The notes below the pieces were generated by a model. It had not been told where the DNA came from. It saw only the letters and a program-made list of their open reading frames with translations, and ran no database searches. Position numbers and translations under genes: made by a program. Source: Proteiniphilum sp. UBA5384 (lineage in GTDB: Bacteria > Bacteroidota > Bacteroidia > Bacteroidales > Dysgonomonadaceae). From it: DNA of 27,545 bases. The stretch is from positions 1 to 27,545 of the forward strand of contig NZ_DHOS01000060.1 of the NCBI RefSeq assembly GCF_002410825.1. The letters are read 5' to 3'. Shown piece after piece: positions 6,258 through 14,907 of the stretch (position 1 is its first letter; every line of letters starts with the position of its first letter).

Positions 6258-7832
6258 TCAATTAACAGCATGCCCCCTCACATTTAATTCTTTAAATCCC
6301 ACAAGTCCCATTAAATGGTTAGGCGCGCCTTCATTGTTGCCGGGAAAATGTAGGTCTGTGACAACGATTTTCAAATAACGCCCACCGTTCTCCTCAGTGA
6401 TATCAGTTGTTCGATACCCCCTATAAGAAACAGGAAAATTGGCCGTTCCTATTTTAACCCATCCGGCTGTATCATTGAAATCAGATTCTTCCGGATTCTC
6501 GGGTAAATCCGAATTGGAAACCCAATATTCCAAATCCCTGATCTTATCGTCCCATAGGTCGTTGCTCGTTCTGACCATCGTATTCACCTGTTCAATCGCA
6601 TACTTCCTTTTCATATCGATTACGATGACATAAGGTGGATAAATGGCATCAGCAGGATAGACATAAGTGTTGTTACTCCAATCTGTCCCTTCAGTAGGTT
6701 CCCAAAAGAGACTTGTCCAACCTGTGTTCACATCCCCGTCAAACATAGAAGACACAGGTTGTGTCCAATCGGCATCAACGGCCGGTATATTCTGATAGAC
6801 AACCTCAAACGGTTTTGAACTGATATTGAATACGGGGTTATATTCAAAGGGATCAAAACGCTCGAATTTCCCGTTCTTAATGGATACATCGGAAATCTGC
6901 ACTCTTTCGGCGCCACTATTAGGCGCATGGTATGCCATCTTCAAGTTATCCTCCAAGTCATAAAAAATCATCGCGTGTCCGCCATCGCTTGAAAAGATCG
7001 GCAGCGGATCATGCTCCCATGGTCCTTCCAGCTTTCCATTTTTAGAGATGGATTGTCCAATTGCGTAACCTCCGGTAGAACCGCTGGACCATATCATAAT
7101 CAGATTACCACTTTCCTCGTCTTTCCAAATAAAGGGGGCATCGGTAACATAATTGAAACCATCTCCGCTAATTGTCCACGGAGCCTGTGATGCTGAAAAT
7201 AAAAGAAACGGCTCATCGGCTGCACCCGACAAATCATCTTTCAGTCGCATGGCCCACATTTCTCCGTCTTGCACTTGCAACCATTCACGGCAAAACAACA
7301 TATAGGGTACACCTTGCTCATCCACATAGAGCGAACCGTCAAGTGACATCATTTCGATCGGCGTTATATTTAGCTGATCGTTGGGTAATATCGGTTTGTA
7401 TGTATCCAACGGATGAGAGCCTCCCTTTAGAATAGTCGTTCCTCGTATAATGTCTTCCCCTCCGACTGTGATAAAACAATACCAATTTCCTTTATACTCG
7501 TAATAATCAGGTGCCCAATAATCTTTGGTACCCAAATAATCCGGTTCTGCCTGAAAAACATATCCAACATCTTTCCATTTCTTCAGGTTAAGGCTCTTAT
7601 AAGCGTATAAAGCTCCTCTGCCGTCGGTCCATGCCGAACGGATCAAATAATAGCACTCATTTTCGCGGTCAACAATGATAAAAGGATCGCGCACACCCAT
7701 ATCGGAGGTATTGATGTTATATTCCGTAATATCGTGCATTTGATAAGTTTTATCCGAATCTGAATCGCTACAAGCTACAAGGGGTAACGACAAAAACGCC
7801 GAGAGAATGATATAAAACAGTCTTATTTTCAT
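6258..7832 (-). CDS. GH43-like lipoprotein with C-terminal discoidin-like domain
   Basis: A 524-residue lipoprotein. The ATG at 7832 is chosen because it begins MKIRLFY with a lipobox LVAC (Cys21); a longer frame from 7931 would overlap the upstream gene. Residues 45-330 form a five-bladed GH43-type propeller: Asp49 in VRDPF is the likely base and Asp109 in YWAPD the pKa modulator. The position where a Glu acid is usual reads TDAPFIW (Asp231). From memory some GH43-like subfamilies carry Asp there, so activity is likely but unproven. GGYAIGQ and GGHAMIF support the fold. Residues 350-520 form an F5/8 type C-like module (MFDGDVNTGWTS) expected to bind glycan. Relatives cleave arabinofuranose or xylose. 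It lies 35 nt after the BT_3987-like gene. Confidence 0.85.
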   Translation of the reverse strand: MKIRLFYIILSAFLSLPLVACSDSDSDKTYQMHDITEYNINTSDMGVRDPFIIVDRENECYYLIRSAWTDGRGALYAYKSLNLKKWKDVGYVFQAEPDYLGTKDYWAPDYYEYKGNWYCFITVGGEDIIRGTTILKGGSHPLDTYKPILPNDQLNITPIEMMSLDGSLYVDEQGVPYMLFCREWLQVQDGEMWAMRLKDDLSGAADEPFLLFSASQAPWTISGDGFNYVTDAPFIWKDEESGNLIMIWSSGSTGGYAIGQSISKNGKLEGPWEHDPLPIFSSDGGHAMIFYDLEDNLKMAYHAPNSGAERVQISDVSIKNGKFERFDPFEYNPVFNISSKPFEVVYQNIPAVDADWTQPVSSMFDGDVNTGWTSLFWEPTEGTDWSNNTYVYPADAIYPPYVIVIDMKRKYAIEQVNTMVRTSNDLWDDKIRDLEYWVSNSDLPENPEESDFNDTAGWVKIGTANFPVSYRGYRTTDITEENGGRYLKIVVTDLHFPGNNEGAPNHLMGLVGFKELNVRGHAVN

Positions 7833-7867
7833 AATTCTTTTTATTGTTATTCTTAAATTAAATATCG

Positions 7868-9373
7868 CTATTTGAGCACAACACCATCTATGGCAACTAT
7901 TTCTTTTGCATACACTTCGCTGAAACTGCAAAGCTTAGGGTCGTTCCGGTGACTTCCGGTGGGACGTATTTTCACGTACCGTCCTTTAATGATACCGGAA
8001 TCAATCTCGGAAGTAGATAATTCATACCAATAAGGGCCACCGCCAATATTCGGAATATTTGTGCAGTTGATCGCAAATTTCCAGGTATTGCCTTTTTCCA
8101 CATTATTGTAGTTAGCCATGTCTCCGTCTGGAACGAATGTAAACGTCTCGGCCAAGTAGATTTCACAATCTTTCATATCCCGGTCACCCATATCTAACGT
8201 ACCCTGTCCGATCCCCATTCCAGCGAAAGAGATTTCTCGTCCCAAATCTATTACGACAGCAGCATTCGGCATATCCCTTCTTTTTGTGAAAGCATGATAT
8301 TCCTTGAAACCGTAGTCATAATCATCTGTATATGCTACATCAATCCACCATGGAATCATCCATGCCGTTTCAAGATTGCCATCAATTAACCTGGGCGCAT
8401 CTCTATTAGCATTAGTGAACACGATTTTCCAATTATTTTTGTCCATCTCTTTTATAGAATATTTTGGATTGGAAACCAGCAAATATTTAACGTCATCAGT
8501 TTTATCAAATGTTTCGGTCGACAATGCCCCCAACTTCATCGGTAACAAATACTCATGATCACTTTGCAGTCCGCTTCGAGTGAGTGTGAGATTTGAGGTT
8601 GCCATCATTTCTCCGGCGTTGAAACTAAAATGATCAAACTGGTATGATTCTGCTGGTAGCAGGTTATAAGCAGTACCATTTTGAAGGTTATAGGCCTCCA
8701 GCAATTGCTCATTTTGGGAGACATCCAATTCGCATATAAAATCTTGCACGTTTGATTCACTATTGGCGATTTTTACAGAAATTGGAAGATCCAAAGAAAG
8801 ATAGGTGATTTCGACATTCGATACGTCCTCTATCGTCCAATCGACCAAAGGACTTCGGACTTCAAAACGATATAAAATCTTGTTCTTGGCTAAATTGACA
8901 GTATCGGTGGCACTTTCGAGCATTATGGGCAACAACCAAACGACATCATCGCCATACTCTTTCATGGCATTGTATATCTTGAGGGGTTGGAACGTAACAG
9001 GAATATACTTGTATCTTCCCTCCGGTTCAATTTCGACATTCTCGTCTGCTATCATTTCGTAAGCGTCCGACGGTATTATTTGCACATTATCAGCGTCATA
9101 TCCTCCAAAAGCAGCAGCTTCTTCCCTTGTCAATACTTTTAGTTTCATATTGGAAACCGAATTAGGGTATCCCCCCCCTTTGAATACAAGGATAGAATCT
9201 ATTACTTTATCTTGTGTTGTATTCATTTTCAAATCAATAAAACCACTCTCTTTCAATGAAAGAATCTTGAGATATTTATCCGGAAAGATATTTTTGCCAT
9301 AGTCGTCGTTGCAAGCAAATAATAATATTCCTATTATCGCGAATAATAATATTGCGGGTATTGTTTTTTTCAT
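7868..9373 (-). CDS. BT_3987-like (DUF1735) surface lipoprotein with discoidin-like C-terminus
   Basis: A 501-residue lipoprotein (lipobox LLFAC, Cys21, followed by NDD). It sits immediately after SusD, the usual place of a surface glycan-binding protein. Residues 30-175 and about 176-310 look like two DUF1735-type sandwiches, each closing with a 'Y.LPI.L' or 'YLLPMKL' strand (WLLPIMLES, YLLPMKLG). Residues 315-501 form an F5/8 type C-like domain with LIDGNLETAWM and a closing RYVKIRPTG strand. No catalytic residues are evident. The inferred role is capture of the PUL A glycan at the cell surface, together with SusD. The C-terminal domain resembles that of the adjacent GH43, suggesting a shared ligand. 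It is 18 nt downstream of SusD. Confidence 0.8.
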   Translation of the reverse strand: MKKTIPAILLFAIIGILLFACNDDYGKNIFPDKYLKILSLKESGFIDLKMNTTQDKVIDSILVFKGGGYPNSVSNMKLKVLTREEAAAFGGYDADNVQIIPSDAYEMIADENVEIEPEGRYKYIPVTFQPLKIYNAMKEYGDDVVWLLPIMLESATDTVNLAKNKILYRFEVRSPLVDWTIEDVSNVEITYLSLDLPISVKIANSESNVQDFICELDVSQNEQLLEAYNLQNGTAYNLLPAESYQFDHFSFNAGEMMATSNLTLTRSGLQSDHEYLLPMKLGALSTETFDKTDDVKYLLVSNPKYSIKEMDKNNWKIVFTNANRDAPRLIDGNLETAWMIPWWIDVAYTDDYDYGFKEYHAFTKRRDMPNAAVVIDLGREISFAGMGIGQGTLDMGDRDMKDCEIYLAETFTFVPDGDMANYNNVEKGNTWKFAINCTNIPNIGGGPYWYELSTSEIDSGIIKGRYVKIRPTGSHRNDPKLCSFSEVYAKEIVAIDGVVLK

Positions 9374-9391
9374 CTTTCAATTATTTTTAGG

Positions 9392-11353
9392 TTAATAGCC
9401 GGGAGCCTGAACCATTTGAGGATTACTATACACATCTTTGGTAGGCACGGGAAGAACATACATCCGGTCGTTCCACGTGAAAGGTTGATTGATCGGAATA
9501 CGTCTATTAAACTGCTCGAATGTAGGCCCAACTATCTCAGCATTTAACCCTTCAAAATTGGAACTGTTTAAGCGTTCCGGACCTAATAAATAACGCCGGA
9601 TATCATAGTATCGCTGTCCTTCTTCAAAAAATTCAATAAAGCGTTCGTTCAAAATCTGGTCAATGAGCGTTTTACCTGACAACGCAATATCGTCTTGCGT
9701 AAGCTCAGGGATTCCCGCCCTTTCACGAATAATATTCAAATTCTCCAGCGCATCGGCAATGTATTGTCCCCCCACCTGTGCTTGACACTCGGCAAGATTC
9801 AAGTATAGTTCAGCCATTCGGACCAATGCTACAGGGTATTTTACATTATCGAAATTCTGGCTTCCACTGTTCAAATAGACAAGATTGGGTTGTACATATT
9901 TTTTTGTCAAATAGCCGGTTACCGAATAGTTTCGATTTCCCCATAGGGACGGATTGTAGCCTTGTTGTTGAGGGTCGCGGGCATGAATCATCAATGGACC
10001 GTAATTCACCATATTAGAGGAATATTCATCTCCATCAAAAGAAAGCCATGCATAAAAACGGGCTTCCCGGTCTTTATGAAGGTTTATTACATCGCTATTT
10101 CCGGGTATATTTGCCGATTTAAACCATTCCGAAGCATCCGGAAAATTTACATCATCAGCCGGTATTTTGCCATTTTTGGTGTAGAAGTTCTTAACTGTAT
10201 ACAATGTAGGAGAAACGCCTCCCCAGTATCCTACTTTATTCCCGTTATCATCGGTATGCACATAATGCGGAATAGCCCCGTTCTTAGCTTCCTGAGCCGC
10301 CATCACCCCCCAGATATTTTCTTTATTTCCTTCTGTTATTCTGGCGGTAATCATATATCGAAGCATCATTACACGTTGCAAAAATCCCTTACCTTCAGGT
10401 GTATCCCCATCTACTCCCGGCACCTTAGGAAGATTAATACTTTGTTGTCTTCGAATAGTTTCAGAGTCATCAATTGTAAATAGACGAAAACCTGCGTCCA
10501 AAGCAGCATTCAAAGCATCTTCCGACGCAATGAGCGCACGCTCCCACTTAGCGGCATCATAAGTCGCATTCACCAATTTCTTTCCATAACCGGGCGTTTC
10601 AAAATTTTTATTCTCCCAATTAGCAAAAGGCGAAGAATCACTGTTCCATAAAGGTGAAGCTGCGTACAACAATAAACGGGATTTAAGTGCCTTGGCTATA
10701 ACCGAAGTACCCCTACCAAAATATTGAGAGTTCCAAGTGGCGGGTAATGTTTCTGCCGCTTTATCGAATAAACTGACAATATAGTCCACGCAATAATCGA
10801 AATGAGAACGTCCCGGAATCTGGTCGGTCGGCGTATTTTGGGACATCAATTCATCCATCAACGGAATCGGACCGTATAATTGTAAGGCACGCATATGATA
10901 ATATGCTTTCACAAAAGTTGCCTCAGCTTTGTAAAGATCTTTTGTATCCTGCGTGATAGGTGGGTTCAGCTCATCGAGCAGTTGCATAAATTGATTGCAT
11001 AACCCAATACCGTCATAGAGTTTTTTCCAATGATAACCATCCCCCCATTCATTTGCCTGATAGGCCGTAACTTGTCCCCACTGTGCATACGAAGACCAGC
11101 TACCCCACAGAGTCGGCAACACAAAATCATCACCGGCGCCATCTATATTGCCATAAAAGATAGGATCAATATTACCGTATTGAATTCGTCCGTAACAGGT
11201 ATATAAAAACCGCAGGGTAGCATCCGGATCAGTCATCGTATCGTCAATGTCAGCCGTTTCGGGAGGGATTACATCCAAATAATCACAACCTGACAAGCTT
11301 AATACCATTGCGATACATATCAATTTAATCTTTCCAATGTATACTCGTTTCAT
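9392..11353 (-). CDS. SusD/RagB-family glycan-binding lipoprotein (PUL A)
   Basis: A 653-residue outer-membrane lipoprotein (lipobox SLSGC, Cys23) that forms the lid of the SusC channel and captures oligosaccharide. Typical features are the N-terminal DYLDVIPPE start, the TPR helices (KAEATFVKAYYHMRALQLYG), the central PVALVRMAELYLNLAECQAQ block, the ERFIEFFEEGQRYYDIRRY helix, and the C-terminal VLPVPTKDVYSNPQM ending in PGY. At 653 residues it is longer than most SusD proteins (about 500-600), with extra loops before the YLNLAE block. It is separated from susC by 15 nt and is surely co-transcribed. The glycan bound cannot be read from sequence. Confidence 0.95.
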   Translation of the reverse strand: MKRVYIGKIKLICIAMVLSLSGCDYLDVIPPETADIDDTMTDPDATLRFLYTCYGRIQYGNIDPIFYGNIDGAGDDFVLPTLWGSWSSYAQWGQVTAYQANEWGDGYHWKKLYDGIGLCNQFMQLLDELNPPITQDTKDLYKAEATFVKAYYHMRALQLYGPIPLMDELMSQNTPTDQIPGRSHFDYCVDYIVSLFDKAAETLPATWNSQYFGRGTSVIAKALKSRLLLYAASPLWNSDSSPFANWENKNFETPGYGKKLVNATYDAAKWERALIASEDALNAALDAGFRLFTIDDSETIRRQQSINLPKVPGVDGDTPEGKGFLQRVMMLRYMITARITEGNKENIWGVMAAQEAKNGAIPHYVHTDDNGNKVGYWGGVSPTLYTVKNFYTKNGKIPADDVNFPDASEWFKSANIPGNSDVINLHKDREARFYAWLSFDGDEYSSNMVNYGPLMIHARDPQQQGYNPSLWGNRNYSVTGYLTKKYVQPNLVYLNSGSQNFDNVKYPVALVRMAELYLNLAECQAQVGGQYIADALENLNIIRERAGIPELTQDDIALSGKTLIDQILNERFIEFFEEGQRYYDIRRYLLGPERLNSSNFEGLNAEIVGPTFEQFNRRIPINQPFTWNDRMYVLPVPTKDVYSNPQMVQAPGY

Positions 11354-11368
11354 AATCTATTTGTTTAG

Positions 11369-14300
11369 TTAAAAAGTAAATTGCGCACCGATATTAAAAG
11401 TGCGGGATAAAGGATAACTGTTATGCCAAAGTTCTGGATCCCAAAGCTTAAACGGGCTCCAAACCGCCAAATTATCGCCATTTACATATACCCGGCAATA
11501 AGGAAATCTGTAACCCAATTCAAAAGTCTTGAATCGCAAGAAATTGGCACTTCGCATCCAAAAACTACTTTCCACCGTGTTGCTTGATGTTTGCGCCTTG
11601 GTGATGCCCAAACGTGGAAAAATTGCATTGGCGTTGGGATTTGATTCTGACCAATAATCATCTGCAATCCATTTCATTAAATTCTGTTCCCCGTTAAAAT
11701 CATCGGCATTAAACGGAACTATGTTATTAATCATAATATTACGTTGTGCGGATCCATTAAAAAACAGACCCACGTCAAACTTCTTATACACCATATTCAC
11801 CCCGAAGCCATATTGAATGCGCGGAATATTCCCGTAAGGAGATAGCATCACCATATCCTCTTGTGTGATACGTCCATCTCCATCGATATCACGATATTTT
11901 ATATCACCCGGCATAATCGCATTACCAAAACTACTCATATCCGGCCAAGCATCAATTTCAGCCTGGTCTTTAAACAGACCTTCAGCTATATACCCTGTCA
12001 TGCGGTTCAAAGGCTTGCCGGTATCCATTTGCCACGAGTAAGGATAATCCGGTTCATCTTTATAGACAAATTTGTTTGCCGCATAGGTGAAATTTCCGGT
12101 AGCTGCCAACGTGAAATCATTAAAGAGTTGTTTGCTCCAGTTCAGGCTCACTTCGATACCTTTATTATCCACTTTTCCGATATTACTCCAGGGTGTGCTG
12201 TCTACATATCCCATAATGGCAGGGAAGGATGCTCTTTGCATCAATATCCGGTCGCGACGGTCATGGAAAAACTCAACAGCCAGATTTAATTGTTGAAACA
12301 TCCTAATGTCTAATCCGATATTAAATTTCTTCACCCTTTCCCAGTGAGCATTTTCAACAGCAAGACGTGTAATGTTTGGTCCCCAAAGCCCATATTCTCC
12401 TGCAGCTCCCGTGGTAAACCCAAAGCCGCTATTCATGGCCACCTCGTTTTGATATAAGAAATGCGCGGCTCCAGCATCCAAACCCGTTTCATCACTGCCC
12501 ACCAAACCATAAGAAGTCCTTATTTTCAGAAAATCGACGTAATCATTCATTGGCTCCCAAAAATCTTCACCACTGACTACCCAACCCGCAGATACTGCCG
12601 GAAAGAATTCAAAACGATTGCCTTTTGACAGGCGCTCGGTTCCGTTGTATCCGAAATTAAATTCAGCCAAATACTTGTTCAGATAATCATAAGTAAGGCG
12701 TCCTGAAAAGCCCTGGTTTCTATTGGGTAATATATTCGATCTAAATTCCCGTTGCATATACATCAACATGGCACTAAAAGAGTGATCATCGATTTTTCGG
12801 CTGTAATCTAGCCGTGTATCCAGATAGAAAGTTTGGTCTGAACTGCGCGTAAGATCCGATTGGGATATATAGTCGGATCCATTGGGGCCAATCTGTTCTA
12901 TGAAGAACTTGTCGGGAGCATTTGCCGACCATCCGTCATCGGAAACCCTATAATACCAGGGTGTCATGGAACGGGAATAGAGTGATTCCGACCAGTTTTT
13001 AAAATTAACCAAAGCCGTAAGTTTCAAACCTTCGGTAATGAAATCCAACTTTTGTTCCAACGACATGGAGACGTTCAGTGTGTTATAATTGGTTTCCCTG
13101 AACGAACTCGACATATAAGCCAAGGGATTTGTGTATAACCGGCTACTGGATAAATAAGCATTTCCAAAGCGTATATGCGTATCTCCCTCTAAAGCAGGAA
13201 AGGTTGCAGGAAATGTTATGGGGTTGGTATTATACGTATAGTTAAACAGATCACTTATAGAATAATTAGGCCCTTTATTATTCCCGATTTGGGCATTCAT
13301 CCGCAAATCTAATTTGGTAATAGGAGTTACCTTATAAGATATATTATTCTGAAAAGTATAATTCCACCGATTAATATTGTTATCAAATGAATTGGAACTT
13401 GGAATATCCAACAGACCTGTATCATGATTTGCCTGCAAAGACATATAATACGTTACTTTGGAGCCTCCTCCCTGTATATTGACATTTACTCGTTGGTTCA
13501 TCGTCATATCTTTGAACACAAGGTCATACCAATCAACACTAGGATAAACATAAGGATTGATGCCCGATCGGGTATTATCAATTCTATCTTGGCTGTACAT
13601 GGGTGAAGCATTGGGGTTACGGGCTAAAAGTGCTTCGTTATAAGTCTCCATCCATGTTGCCCCGTCGGCATACTTTACTTTATTTACAGGTGAAACGAAA
13701 GAGTTTTCTATGGAGACATTGATGGTAGCTCTTGCATTTTCCATACCGGATTTTGTCGTGACAAGCATCACACCATTGGCACCACGGGCACCGTAAATCG
13801 CGGTTGCCGAAGCGTCTTTCAAAATAGAAAAACTCTCAATGGATTCAGCCGGAATACGGTCTAAATCGCCTGCGGAAATTTCTACACCATCCAATAAAAT
13901 CAGTGGAGTGGTGCGTCCGCCGAAAGTACTGATACCACGAATATAAAATTCGGATACCGCCCCCGGTTCTCCACTATTTATCATGGATACTACACCGGCC
14001 AATTTTCCGGCCAAACCACTTGTCAGGGAAGAGGATGGAAGTTTCAGATCTGCTCCTTTAACGGTATTGATGGAACCTGTCACAGAAATCTTTCGTTGTG
14101 TTCCGGCTCCTACAACAACCAGTTCCCCTAACATTTCATCAGCCGATTCCATACTGACGTTTATCACAGCTAGATCACTCACAGCTAACACCTGATTTTT
14201 GTACCCCACGTAGGTAAATTCCAATTCTGTATTTGCAGTAACCTGAATAGAGTAGTTTCCATCAATATCAGTAACAACGCCCGTATCAGAACCTCGTACA

Positions 14301-14779
14301 CGAATAGCTACGCCAATCAACGGTTCATTTGTGACCGCATCAATTACAGCACCCGTCAAGGTGCGCTGTTGCCCTTTGGGTGTGGCAGTCTTTTCCGCTT
14401 TTTCGCCCACCCGTTTAATATAAACTTGCTTGTCGGTAATCGTGTAGTGACTGTCTGTACCTTTGAAAAGTTGATCCAGCACTGCCTCAATCGGCTGATT
14501 GACTACGTTGATGGAAACTTTACGGTTGACATCCACCGCATTGTCATAGTAGAAAAATGTGTAGTCACTCTGCTCTTCTATGGCGGTAAGCACTTGACGG
14601 ACAGTACTATTTTTTATATTAAGGGTGAGTAATTTATCGTTTTCCTGCCCTACATCCGCACGAATGGCTTGGATGCCAAAAAGCAAAAACAGCACAACAC
14701 AACCTGCAATAGAAAAAAATCTTTGTTTTTTTAAGAGTCTATCCTGCTCTTTTTGATGAAAAAATTTATACATTTGCAT
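11369..14779 (-). CDS. SusC/RagA TonB-dependent outer-membrane transporter with STN domain (PUL A)
   Basis: An 1136-residue TonB-dependent importer. A long basic N-terminus and signal segment (about 20-41, ending QAIRA) precede an STN domain (about 48-122), which in FecA-like systems contacts the anti-sigma factor. A carboxypeptidase-regulatory-like domain follows (about 139-210, LTGAVIDAVTNEPLIGVAI), then a TonB-box-like segment ELVVVGAGTQRK (219-230), the plug (to about 345, SILKDASATAIYGARGANG), and the barrel ending in AQFTF. The STN domain fits control by the FecR and sigma genes just upstream. ATG 14779 is used; ATG 14773 is two codons in. The start region overlaps the -7 box of a possible antisense RNA on the other strand. 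Confidence 0.96.
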   Translation of the reverse strand: MQMYKFFHQKEQDRLLKKQRFFSIAGCVVLFLLFGIQAIRADVGQENDKLLTLNIKNSTVRQVLTAIEEQSDYTFFYYDNAVDVNRKVSINVVNQPIEAVLDQLFKGTDSHYTITDKQVYIKRVGEKAEKTATPKGQQRTLTGAVIDAVTNEPLIGVAIRVRGSDTGVVTDIDGNYSIQVTANTELEFTYVGYKNQVLAVSDLAVINVSMESADEMLGELVVVGAGTQRKISVTGSINTVKGADLKLPSSSLTSGLAGKLAGVVSMINSGEPGAVSEFYIRGISTFGGRTTPLILLDGVEISAGDLDRIPAESIESFSILKDASATAIYGARGANGVMLVTTKSGMENARATINVSIENSFVSPVNKVKYADGATWMETYNEALLARNPNASPMYSQDRIDNTRSGINPYVYPSVDWYDLVFKDMTMNQRVNVNIQGGGSKVTYYMSLQANHDTGLLDIPSSNSFDNNINRWNYTFQNNISYKVTPITKLDLRMNAQIGNNKGPNYSISDLFNYTYNTNPITFPATFPALEGDTHIRFGNAYLSSSRLYTNPLAYMSSSFRETNYNTLNVSMSLEQKLDFITEGLKLTALVNFKNWSESLYSRSMTPWYYRVSDDGWSANAPDKFFIEQIGPNGSDYISQSDLTRSSDQTFYLDTRLDYSRKIDDHSFSAMLMYMQREFRSNILPNRNQGFSGRLTYDYLNKYLAEFNFGYNGTERLSKGNRFEFFPAVSAGWVVSGEDFWEPMNDYVDFLKIRTSYGLVGSDETGLDAGAAHFLYQNEVAMNSGFGFTTGAAGEYGLWGPNITRLAVENAHWERVKKFNIGLDIRMFQQLNLAVEFFHDRRDRILMQRASFPAIMGYVDSTPWSNIGKVDNKGIEVSLNWSKQLFNDFTLAATGNFTYAANKFVYKDEPDYPYSWQMDTGKPLNRMTGYIAEGLFKDQAEIDAWPDMSSFGNAIMPGDIKYRDIDGDGRITQEDMVMLSPYGNIPRIQYGFGVNMVYKKFDVGLFFNGSAQRNIMINNIVPFNADDFNGEQNLMKWIADDYWSESNPNANAIFPRLGITKAQTSSNTVESSFWMRSANFLRFKTFELGYRFPYCRVYVNGDNLAVWSPFKLWDPELWHNSYPLSRTFNIGAQFTF

Positions 14780-14858
14780 TGATTAAAAGTTAATTAGAAG
14801 AATAGTTAATTTTTCGTCTCGTAATCGGGAGGTATGGCAAGATACTTTCCGATTTTTT
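14769..14858 (+). ncRNA. candidate antisense small RNA opposite the PUL A susC leader
   Basis: On the plus strand a perfect TAnnTTTG box (TACATTTG, 14769-14776) overlaps the first codons of susC, and a strong plus-strand intrinsic terminator ends near 14858. The transcript would run from about 14782 to 14858, roughly 77 nt, wholly antisense to the susC leader. The -33 position (14745-14748, TGCT) is poor. An equivalent arrangement exists in PUL B. DonS of Bacteroides fragilis, a known cis-antisense repressor of a susC homologue, has a comparable position. Confidence 0.5.
14823..14858 (+). terminator. plus-strand intrinsic terminator in the fecR-susC gap (PUL A)
   Basis: A 13-bp stem pairs 14823-14835 with 14842-14854 around a 6-nt loop and runs into a T-tract (14853-14858, then GTGTTTTG). 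Two pairs (14829 with 14848, 14831 with 14846) are G-U in the plus-strand RNA and would be C-A mismatches on the minus strand. This shows that the plus strand is the functional one, although no plus-strand protein gene lies upstream. Confidence 0.65.
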
Positions 14859-14907
14859 GTGTTTTGTGTTTCATATTCTCATAGGCAAACTGTTTTTGAG
14901 GAGGTGA

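Noticed and set aside
7833..7931. N-terminal extension of the GH43 frame
   Set aside because: It would overlap the upstream gene and hide the lipoprotein signal that begins at the ATG 7832.
9962..10483. Plus-strand open frame of 173 codons
   Set aside because: Shadow of the SusD gene of PUL A; composition is not protein-like.
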